A stretch of DNA of 51,799 bases from an uncultured Legionella sp. (GTDB lineage Bacteria; Pseudomonadota; Gammaproteobacteria; Legionellales; Legionellaceae): contig CAIRCS010000039.1 in assembly GCA_903877115.1 (NCBI GenBank), forward strand, positions 1-51,799. The letters run 5' to 3'. The position numbers and the translations under genes were made by a program. Below are positions 45,080 to 51,799 of this stretch, piece after piece. Every line of letters begins with the position of its first letter. Position 1 is the first letter of the stretch. The notes beneath the pieces are model-generated. The model saw only the letters and a program-made list of their open reading frames with translations, searched no databases and had not been told where the DNA came from.

Positions 45080-45525
45080 CTACGGAGAACCAACAGGAAC
45101 TTTAATCTTAATTTCTTCATCTCCGGAACCAACTGTAACACCAGCTCGCGCATTTAAAAGCGTCGTGTTAACAGAAAATGAATCAAATCCAAGGCTGCTT
45201 TGGAAGTAACAAGTAACGATACCAGTAGTTGGATTATATTTTACACTTGTCCCATCGTACCCAGCTGCTTTAAGATCAAAGGGGATTTCTCCTGGATTTA
45301 TAGGAGCTTGAAAAAGAGGATGTGAAGGCGCATCACTGTTCACTCTTTCAGTTCCAAATCCGGCTATGTAAGTACCATAATTTGTGAGTTTATCTTTCGT
45401 TTTTTTGATATATCGGGGCAATTTACAGTAATCTTTGTAACGTGCTTGGTTACTGCCAATGCAATTGGACTAATCTAACACGATAATACAGCAATAGAAA
45501 TCAAGGAACCCATTAGTTTTCTCAT
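45080..45525 (-). pseudogene. Broken gene for a small secreted protein (nonsense plus frameshift)
   Basis: A strong start (AGGAG, then ATG at 45525) begins a signal peptide MRKLMGSLISIAVLSC that is cut by TAG at 45477-45475. Reading on in frame gives ISPIALAVTKHVTKITVNCP, the rest of a signal peptide and mature start. The frame is then lost at a run of seven As on the minus strand (45406-45400). One extra A would join it to a 113-residue open frame (through TKDKLTNYGTYIAGFG to KIKVPVGSP). Two lesions indicate a pseudogene of a roughly 148-residue exported protein. I do not recognise the family. The 113-residue frame alone has only a TTG start without a ribosome site. Confidence 0.75.
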
Positions 45526-45701
45526 TTTTCTCTCCTATTAGGGTAATGCGCTGATACTCGCGCACAACTATAATAATAGGCACTATTGGTTGGCAGAACT
45601 ATTGGTGATATCCATACTTTTCTAGTGCTTTATGGGGGGATAAGCTTGGCGTGTTCGCTGAACCGACAGAATACACATCATCCAGAGCACAGTCTTTTTG
45701 C
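45526..45701. other. Gap without a recognised gene
   Basis: The stretch between the broken secreted-protein gene and the palindrome at 45702 shows no coding frame or clear promoter. It should contain the promoter that once served the broken gene. Confidence 0.4.
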
Positions 45702-45743
45702 GCGAAGGATCTTCTGATTTGTGCACAATCTGAGATCCTTCGC
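45702..45743. repeat. Palindromic element with 11-bp perfect arms
   Basis: GCGAAGGATCT (45702-45712) and AGATCCTTCGC (45733-45743) flank a 20-base centre that is itself partly palindromic around GTGCAC. The right side continues TACGCTCTGAATGACG, close to the GATCCTTCGCTACGCTC-type dispersed repeat seen in several intracellular bacteria, from memory. No T-run follows, so it is not a simple terminator for the mshN-like gene ending at 45797. Confidence 0.6.
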
Positions 45744-45796
45744 TACGCTCTGAATGACGTACCTGAGGTTACTAGGATTAGATAGTGATTACTTTG

Positions 45797-46291
45797 TTAC
45801 TGTGATGACAACAACGTAGCATACACCTTTTGTGCGGGGACAAAATCAGGGTATTGTGCAACGATTTTCTGTAAGCTTTGCAATGCCTGCTGATCTTTCC
45901 CTTCATTAAGTAAAGCCATCGCATTATAATACATGTTTTTAGCATCAAAGTTCTGTGAGATCTCGGTTTTACGAGTAATTTTTGCAGTCGCCAAAGCTGG
46001 TTTAGAGATTTTTTGAAGATTGGCTTTGAACCAAGACGTTGTAGTAGAACGACTATATGTATTCTTTTCGTGTTTATGTGGTGTATACGCAAAAAATATT
46101 TGTGAAATATAAAAAAGCAAACCAACTAACATAGCAAAGCTAATGGGAATGATATAAGCTTTCTTCGCAAGCGTACTTTTTTCAGACTTTAATACTTTCT
46201 CACAATAAACACTTGAAGAAGGATTCAAAGATCCTGAAGCACGCTTTTTAGTTTGCTTCAAATTATCCAATGTTTCATTAATAACGCTCAT
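45797..46291 (-). CDS. MshN-like bitopic membrane protein with C-terminal TPR
   Basis: A 164-residue protein starting MSVINETLDNLKQTKKR, reminiscent of the MSVxNxMLxxLEQR start of MSHA pilus protein MshN. A single membrane helix (about 46-68) follows a cytoplasmic segment, then a basic linker. The end is one TPR-like hairpin (YYNAMALLNEGKDQQALQSL, then IVAQYPDFVPA). AGAGGGAAG precedes the ATG. The MshM-like ATPase gene lies 18 bases upstream, as in MSHA clusters, supporting the link. It is much shorter than typical MshN, and no pilus genes are near, so the pair may serve another envelope task. Confidence 0.65.
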   Translation of the reverse strand: MSVINETLDNLKQTKKRASGSLNPSSSVYCEKVLKSEKSTLAKKAYIIPISFAMLVGLLFYISQIFFAYTPHKHEKNTYSRSTTTSWFKANLQKISKPALATAKITRKTEISQNFDAKNMYYNAMALLNEGKDQQALQSLQKIVAQYPDFVPAQKVYATLLSSQ

Positions 46292-46309
46292 AATCTTCCC
46301 TCTTAATAT

Positions 46310-47212
46310 TTACTCACCGTGATCTTGTTTCAATACGCTCAAAAAACCACGCGCTCTAGACTTAAAACCGCCTAATAAATTCTGCCAAAACTGGGATGTC
46401 TTGGTGTACTCAGTATCAACAATAGCTTTTGAAATCAATTCTTTCGTCAATTGATGTTCAGCACGACTATATGCCAACATTAAAGCCTTATGACAGACAA
46501 TATTAATCAACCGCGGTATCCCTTGCGTTTTTTTGTATAACAATCGACTCGCATTGGGTGTAATGGTAATACCGTGTTTCTTTCCCGTGACAGTTGCTTT
46601 AGACAACCGATGAAAAATGTAATTATTCAAATCTTTTTGTTTAATCGGTAACAATGTATATGAAAATGAAACTCGCTGCAGAAGATGACTAGAGGAACGC
46701 AACTTGTCATCTAAATCTAAGCCACCAATCAAAACAATCTGGCAGAGTTTTTCACCTTCACAATCTAAATTCCCCAAAATTTGAATGGTTTCAAGATTTT
46801 CTTTACTCAGATATTGCGCCTCATCAAACAACAATACCAGCCGCTTAGACTTCTTTTTCAGCTTCAATGTTTTAGCATGAATAAGCTGTAATAATTGCGC
46901 AGGCTGCGTATCAGGTTCATAGGAAACCTTCAATTTGCTTGCAATCAACTCTAACAACTCTGGATAAGTAAAATACGGATTCATCACATAGACTGGATAG
47001 TCTTGGTCAGCGATCCTTTCAATAAACAAACGACAAAGTAAACTTTTTCCAGTGCCAGGTTGGCCAGTAATTTTAATAATACCATCGTTTACTTGCAACC
47101 CAACCAACAGCACATCCAACGATTTTTGATGATGCTCAAGTTGATAATAATAATCAATATTGGGATATTGGTTGAAAGGGAATTCAGTCAAATTATAAAA
47201 GTCTTGATACAT
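46310..47212 (-). CDS. MshM/ExeA-like AAA ATPase
   Basis: A 300-residue P-loop ATPase from the ATG at 47212 (GGAG 6 bases upstream). The N-terminus YQDFYNLTEFPFNQYPN is typical of the ExeA/GspA/MshM group. Walker A is ITGQPGTGKSLLCR, Walker B is LVLLFDEAQYLSKE, and sensor-like LLQRVSFSYTLLPI and TQGIPRLINIVCHKALMLAY follow. ExeA has a membrane helix and peptidoglycan-binding domain after the ATPase; this protein ends without them, like MshM. It likely powers assembly of an envelope structure with its MshN-like neighbour. It lies about 105 bases after the EnhC-like gene on the same strand. Confidence 0.85.
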   Translation of the reverse strand: MYQDFYNLTEFPFNQYPNIDYYYQLEHHQKSLDVLLVGLQVNDGIIKITGQPGTGKSLLCRLFIERIADQDYPVYVMNPYFTYPELLELIASKLKVSYEPDTQPAQLLQLIHAKTLKLKKKSKRLVLLFDEAQYLSKENLETIQILGNLDCEGEKLCQIVLIGGLDLDDKLRSSSHLLQRVSFSYTLLPIKQKDLNNYIFHRLSKATVTGKKHGITITPNASRLLYKKTQGIPRLINIVCHKALMLAYSRAEHQLTKELISKAIVDTEYTKTSQFWQNLLGGFKSRARGFLSVLKQDHGE

Positions 47213-47317
47213 CAAATGCTCCAGACACGTTATGATTAATGAGAAACAACCGCATACAAATACAATTCAAGAGCTCTCCCTAGATAAAAACACCAGGAAG
47301 AGCACTGAGAAAAGAGT

Positions 47318-50300
47318 TTACGATGATTTATTTGGCGCTTCAGTAGCAAACAGATCATACGCTTTGGTGACATCCTTTTCTACACCATAGCCATTTTTAT
47401 ACATGATTGCCAACTGAGTTCTTGCCGACGTATTACCTTTCTGGAAAGCGGAGTTCAGCCAATAGAACGCTTTAGAGTAATCTAGCGTAGTACCGGTACC
47501 ATTGAAATACATCAAACCAAGATGATATTGAGAGTCTGCGTCTCCTTTTTCCGCTGATTTTTGATACCATTTAAAAGCTTCTTGAGCGTCTTGATTCACC
47601 CCGATTCCAGTATCATACATCATAGCCAGTTTAGACTGCGATTTACTATTGCCGCCCAGTGCCGCTTTGCTATGCCAGAATGCTGATTTACTATAGTCAA
47701 TTGCCACACCTTGACCTCTAGAATACATTTCAGCAAGGGTGTATTGCGCAGCCATATTCCCTTGTTGCGCAGCTTTTTCTAGCAGTTGCGCCGCTCTACG
47801 CTCGTCTTTAGAGACTTCTTTACCATTCAAATACAATTGAGCCAGCGTATATTCTGCTTTTTCATTATTCGCCGCAACTGCTTTCTCTAACCAATGCATA
47901 GCTGTTTTGGTGTTTTTAGGTACCATATTTCCATTTAGGTAATAAGACCCCAGTTTATATTGAACATTGGCATTTCCTTGATCAGCAACTTCTTGGTACA
48001 GCTCCAATGCTTTGGGTAAATTCTGCTGAACACCATCACCATGTTCGAATTTCTCTGCCAATTTGTTTTTAGCAAACAAATTCCCGGAATTGGCAGCCAA
48101 TTGATAATAGTACCCTGCCCGTTCTTTATTAACAGGAACACCCAAACCTGCATCATACAAGCGCGCTAATGCAATTTCGCCCCGCATTTGACCCGTTGCA
48201 CCAGCATAACCATTATCCACAGCTAATTTATAATATTTAAAGGCTTGAGCATTATTAATTGGCATTCCAATTCCAGTTTCATTAAATAAGCCCATTTCGT
48301 ACTGCGCGTAAACATTACCGTTTTGTGCTGCTTTTTCATACCAATGAACAGCCTGATCAGTAGATTTTTGAACACCCTTACCATTTTGATACATGCAAGC
48401 AATCGCATATTGTGCGTCAGACATGCCTTCTTTAGCAGAAATCATATACCAATTGAACGCGCTTTCTTTGTCGGCTTTTACGCCTTTGCCATACTGATAC
48501 ATCAATCCAAGATTGTTAGCAGCAATTGCAGAACCCTGCTTGGCAGCTGCCATATATAACGCTTCAGCTTTCGGCAAATCCCTACGCACCTCATCATCAA
48601 ACTCATAAATGAAGGCCAACGCAGTCATTGCAGGCACACATCCTAATTCTGAAGCATGATTATATAAATTGATCGCCATGTTGATGTCACGCGGCACTCC
48701 GATACCCAGTTGATACATATTACCTAAAGAGTAAATCGCCAACGGATTAGATTGGGCTGCGGCTTTCTCATACCAAGATTTGGCAATTTCTTCAGATTTA
48801 GCAACTCCAATCCCTTTTTCATATAAATAAGCAATCTTAAGTTGTGCAGAAGCATCCCCTTTTCCTGCTGCTTTTTCATACAATTGCACCGCTTCTCCAA
48901 TTTTCTCATTGGATTGGCCCCGCGTAATATAATAATCGGCCAGGAACAATTTGGCTTTCACATTTGCTTGCGCAGCAGATTTTTCAATCAAAGCAATCGG
49001 CGATACATTCCCACCTTTACCTTGATTCATTTGAAGTAACACTGCGTAATTATATTGAGCCAAAGGATAGCCTTGTTGCGCCGAAGCTTCTAACAAACGA
49101 ATACCACCTTTGGTATCTTGACCAACGCCAGTGCCCTGATAAAAATACGTTCCCAAAATATACTCAGCGATTGCGGATTTTCCTTCCGCAGCTTTTTCAT
49201 ACCAATCAATCGATTCTGCAGCGTTGGCTTGTACCCCAATACCACGATTTAGCATGAGCGCTACAATCAAACTCGCTTTGACACTTCCACGTTCTGCCGC
49301 CTGTTTAGCAGTACGGAATGCTCGGGCCAATACTTCATGATTTTGTGTATTAAGGAGGTAGTAACTAGCCAACAGTTCTTGAGCACCGACATGATCTTGC
49401 AACGCTGCTTTTTGATACAACTGAATAATTTTAGAATTCAATTCAGATTTCGCTGTCGGATCAGCTTGGTTACCAACATCTTGTGCATATAATTGCGCAA
49501 GACTAAATTGTGCATCTGCAATGTCTTGCTCAGCCGCTGCAACATAAAATTGTTCAGCTTTCGCTCTGTCTTTGGGCAAAGTCCGCAACCCATATTCGTA
49601 ACAAGTTCCTAATAAATACTGAGCATACCCATCGCGAGACGTTGCGGCAGCGTTCAGCCATTGCAACCCTTCTTTCGTATTTTGTTTTACACCAGCACCA
49701 TCCAAATACATCAAAGCCAAATTGTATTTTGCTTTTGCAAAATCTTGCTTTGCCGCACTACGATACCATTCAGCTGCAATTTTTTTGTCGCGAGCAACAC
49801 CATTCCCTTCTTCATACATTTGCGCAACTTTAAATTGTGCTTTCGCAGACCCGTGCACCGCTTCTTTCAAAATAATATTGAAATTGGCTGGCGTTTTCAC
49901 TGAATCATTTTCATCTTTCGTCAAATGGTAAACATACACATTTGAATTCACAGTTTTTCTAAGATCGCGATCATCATCATCCCAAGTCAACAATTGCTTA
50001 AGAGACTGATTTTTTGGATTCTCTAAATGATAAACGGTATTAAAAACATCCGCTTTGGTAATGCCGCCTAATTTAGGCGTAGTCATCGCCATATCTGTCG
50101 CGTCAAAATAGACTTGACGTTTATCACTGACCAGTGATTTTAATTGTTCAGTTGCTAAAACATCGCCATTGTCACTCGCTTTCTTTAACCAATGAACCGC
50201 TTGATTGTAATTATCTGCAACAGAAGCGTCTTTCAAATACATTTCAGCCAGAGCATGTTGCGCTTTCGTATAATTTTGCTCTGCTGCTTTGGTATACCAA

Positions 50301-51181
50301 AGCTTAGCCAAAGACAAATCAGCATGACGACCGAGATTACCTTCATTCAAATACCCCAAACGATACTGCGCTTCCACATCACCGGCATTCGCTGCTTCCG
50401 TTAGCCAAGTAACCGCTTTATTCACATTAGCCGCAGACGTATTGGCAGAGAGGTACATCAAACCTAAAGCTAATTTAGCTTTTTCATTGTCTTGTTTATT
50501 CATCGTAGAGTTGGAATCAGTCGCTGCCAACTCCAGCCAATGCATCGCCTGCGCATTGTCTTGCGCGACTAACTCACCTTCGTAATAAATTTTACCTAAT
50601 TTATAGCGCGCTTTGAGATGACCGCTGGAGGCTGATTTTTCCAACCATTTCACACCTTCTTCCGTTTTCAGACGATCGCCGCTTTTTAAATCTAAGATGG
50701 CTAATTCATATTGCGCATTGGCATTATTGCCTTGTGCTGCTTTTTCGAACCAGTGCCTGGCCTGATCTTCAGCTTTGGGGGTTCCATAACCATTTAAGAA
50801 AGCCATACCGCAAAAAACTTGCGCTTCCATATTACCTTGCTCTGCCGCGAGTTTATACCAACTCAAAGCTTGTGGAACACCGCTCTTAACATTCAAAAAA
50901 TACTTGGCCATGTAAATTTGCGCAGGCTCATATCCCAAACGCCCAGATTCTTGAATCAGCTTCAAACCTTCCTGTTGCTTTTGCACAACGCTAGATCCAT
51001 TGATATACATTTTCCCAAGATAAAACAGAGCTTGCTTATCATGATGACCAGCTAGTTCTTGCAGCGCTTTACTTGCTTTATAGTAGTTGCCGCTATAGTA
51101 GTCCATCATATAATCGGTAGACGCAGCAAGCGAAGAAATGGGGGTCAGCACAAACATAAAAGGTATTAAAGTCCGTCTCAT
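47318..51181 (-). CDS. EnhC-like giant periplasmic Sel1-repeat protein
   Basis: A 1287-residue exported protein: signal peptide at 1-20 (LIPFMFVLTPISSLAAS), then about thirty Sel1-like repeats of about 36 residues with the pattern A-x-x-x-L-G-x-x-Y-x-x-G-x-G-V and W-x-x-K-A-A. The array is split by a non-repeat insert at about 356-440 (YFDATDMAMTT to NFNIILKEAVHG). Size, export signal and repeat type match Legionella EnhC, a periplasmic protein that restrains the lytic transglycosylase Slt and limits release of muropeptides seen by the host. The enhA and enhB partners are not adjacent. AAGGA precedes the ATG. Other long Sel1 proteins exist, so the EnhC link is by resemblance. Confidence 0.85.
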   Translation of the reverse strand: MRRTLIPFMFVLTPISSLAASTDYMMDYYSGNYYKASKALQELAGHHDKQALFYLGKMYINGSSVVQKQQEGLKLIQESGRLGYEPAQIYMAKYFLNVKSGVPQALSWYKLAAEQGNMEAQVFCGMAFLNGYGTPKAEDQARHWFEKAAQGNNANAQYELAILDLKSGDRLKTEEGVKWLEKSASSGHLKARYKLGKIYYEGELVAQDNAQAMHWLELAATDSNSTMNKQDNEKAKLALGLMYLSANTSAANVNKAVTWLTEAANAGDVEAQYRLGYLNEGNLGRHADLSLAKLWYTKAAEQNYTKAQHALAEMYLKDASVADNYNQAVHWLKKASDNGDVLATEQLKSLVSDKRQVYFDATDMAMTTPKLGGITKADVFNTVYHLENPKNQSLKQLLTWDDDDRDLRKTVNSNVYVYHLTKDENDSVKTPANFNIILKEAVHGSAKAQFKVAQMYEEGNGVARDKKIAAEWYRSAAKQDFAKAKYNLALMYLDGAGVKQNTKEGLQWLNAAATSRDGYAQYLLGTCYEYGLRTLPKDRAKAEQFYVAAAEQDIADAQFSLAQLYAQDVGNQADPTAKSELNSKIIQLYQKAALQDHVGAQELLASYYLLNTQNHEVLARAFRTAKQAAERGSVKASLIVALMLNRGIGVQANAAESIDWYEKAAEGKSAIAEYILGTYFYQGTGVGQDTKGGIRLLEASAQQGYPLAQYNYAVLLQMNQGKGGNVSPIALIEKSAAQANVKAKLFLADYYITRGQSNEKIGEAVQLYEKAAGKGDASAQLKIAYLYEKGIGVAKSEEIAKSWYEKAAAQSNPLAIYSLGNMYQLGIGVPRDINMAINLYNHASELGCVPAMTALAFIYEFDDEVRRDLPKAEALYMAAAKQGSAIAANNLGLMYQYGKGVKADKESAFNWYMISAKEGMSDAQYAIACMYQNGKGVQKSTDQAVHWYEKAAQNGNVYAQYEMGLFNETGIGMPINNAQAFKYYKLAVDNGYAGATGQMRGEIALARLYDAGLGVPVNKERAGYYYQLAANSGNLFAKNKLAEKFEHGDGVQQNLPKALELYQEVADQGNANVQYKLGSYYLNGNMVPKNTKTAMHWLEKAVAANNEKAEYTLAQLYLNGKEVSKDERRAAQLLEKAAQQGNMAAQYTLAEMYSRGQGVAIDYSKSAFWHSKAALGGNSKSQSKLAMMYDTGIGVNQDAQEAFKWYQKSAEKGDADSQYHLGLMYFNGTGTTLDYSKAFYWLNSAFQKGNTSARTQLAIMYKNGYGVEKDVTKAYDLFATEAPNKSS

Positions 51182-51397
51182 GATACATCCTTAATTAGCA
51201 TAATGAATTGGCTAGACATAGCCCAGCATCCTCACCATACCGCACCGGTTGGAAAAAATCCATATTTATAAAAAATAATTTTTAATGGCATTACGGATGC
51301 GCAAACCGATACAGAGGCATTCTTCGTTAACTTGCTTTAATTGGTTTTTTAATATAAATTATGCGCAATTAATAAACCACAAGATTGGATTGTCATT

Positions 51398-51661
51398 TTG
51401 CAAAATCAAGCATCTTTTCAAGAACAATGCGACACCATCATTGCCTGGAGAACAAAGAACTTAAGTCCTCAAGCATTGTTTGAACTACCTGAAGTTGTTT
51501 ATCTTTCACCGAATGACCGCCCATTGGAGATAAAATATACTGAGGAGCAGATTAAAAAAAATTATAAACGCTTGGCCCTTAAGTTTTACCCTGACAAAAA
51601 CCCCTTAAATAAAGACCGTGCGGAACAAGCTTTCGATGTGATTAAAGAGGCTCAAGACTAG
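51398..51661 (+). CDS. Short J-domain protein with YPD instead of HPD
   Basis: An 87-residue frame. Residues about 48-85 match helices II and III of a J domain ([36 protein letters not shown]), but the HPD motif that activates Hsp70 reads YPD, and the frame stops at AQD where helix III would continue into EAYEVLSD. The start is uncertain: the first in-frame initiator is TTG at 51398 and no good ribosome site precedes it. It may be a truncated remnant or a J-like protein that binds a partner without stimulating DnaK. It is divergent from the EnhC-like gene. Confidence 0.6.
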   Translation: MQNQASFQEQCDTIIAWRTKNLSPQALFELPEVVYLSPNDRPLEIKYTEEQIKKNYKRLALKFYPDKNPLNKDRAEQAFDVIKEAQD

Positions 51662-51693
51662 GGCCTGTTTACAATTCATCCCCGACGCCTACG

Positions 51694-51714
51694 TGCCGCG
51701 GCTTGTCCGCGGCA
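51694..51714. repeat. REP-like palindrome, copy 2
   Basis: TGCCGCG (51694-51700), loop GCTTGTC, CGCGGCA (51708-51714): a perfect 7-bp stem. The core is the inverse of the unit at 44961-44984. It lies 32 bases after the J-domain-like gene stop, in the final 138 bases of the window, where no gene is visible. Confidence 0.6.
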
Positions 51715-51799
51715 TCCAGGAGATGGTCAAATTACAACTGAGCCAATTTAATTGCTCATTCAATTGATAAATAAGAACAAACTCGTAATATAACGATTC

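Noticed and set aside
45778..46125. 115-codon minus-strand frame overlapping the MshN-like gene
   Set aside because: Different frame of the same DNA, rich in Arg/His/Leu, no ribosome site; a shadow of the real gene.
46302..46310. CTTAATATT, a perfect PmrA half-site between the MshM- and MshN-like genes
   Set aside because: Only one half-site is present, on the strand opposite to the genes, and no second copy lies two bases away.
47318..51181. Regular internal periodicity considered as a CRISPR or DNA tandem repeat
   Set aside because: The periodicity is at protein level (about 36 residues, Sel1) with diverged DNA; there are no identical direct repeats with spacers.
51330..51365. TTTAAT-containing direct repeat upstream of the J-domain-like gene, resembling a PmrA box
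   Set aside because: Spacing is 3 rather than 2 bases and the matches are few in an AT-rich stretch; probably chance.

Overview
The window looks like chromosome from a Legionella/Coxiella-type gammaproteobacterium (order Legionellales), moderately AT-rich and densely coded. The strongest reason is a recognisable piece of the Dot/Icm type IVB secretion locus (icmT, icmS, icmQ at 35133-37067). Supporting signs are a LetA/GacA-type regulator beside uvrC and phhA, an EnhC-like giant Sel1-repeat protein, and a mix of housekeeping genes in gammaproteobacterial arrangements. I cannot name the genus from sequence alone.

Layout. 1-2094: the 3' part of a large unrecognised protein with weak ankyrin-like character, open at the left edge. 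2133-8356: uvrC, a small secreted Cys-rich protein, a GacA/LetA regulator, phenylalanine hydroxylase, bioC, comF (plus strand) and greA. 8334-24376 (all minus strand): carB downstream of a division and cell-wall cluster read as zipA-murF-mraY-murD-ftsW-murC-murB-ddl-ftsQ-ftsA-ftsZ. murG is missing from its usual place between ftsW and murC, and no carA or lpxC is present. 24870-28050: a fatty acid desaturase, plsC, coaD and lolB. 28220-28342: a 123-bp palindromic MITE-like element with a candidate 5-bp target duplication; it supplies the C-terminus of a 71-residue ORF. 28634-35129: epmA, sufT, sufU, sufS, sufD, sufC and sufB in tightly overlapping order. 35133-37256: icmQ, an unrecognised 149-residue protein in the position of IcmR/FIR proteins, icmS, icmT and a small acidic protein. 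37410-41828: fau, ubiK and comM on plus; pyrB, ruvX and yqgE on minus. 41901-44662: a large MscS/MscK-type channel and a cold-shock protein. 44663-51661: a looser region with palindromic repeats, a broken secreted-protein gene, MshN-like and MshM-like genes, the EnhC-like protein and a short J-domain protein with YPD in place of HPD.

How the parts connect. The most interesting piece is the icm locus. IcmS and IcmT are strongly conserved. The gene between icmS and icmQ has no recognisable relative, carries a recent 81-bp in-frame tandem duplication, has its own promoter overlapped by a PmrA-like direct repeat, and ends in a strong Rho-independent terminator before icmQ. icmQ is then only 3 bases from sufB, whose ribosome binding site lies in the last icmQ codons. 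A secretion-system gene therefore appears to head the iron-sulfur cluster assembly operon.

Limits: everything was read by eye. Family names rest on motifs and remembered alignments; no search, structure prediction or expression data were available. No tRNA, rRNA, CRISPR array or full-length insertion sequence was seen.
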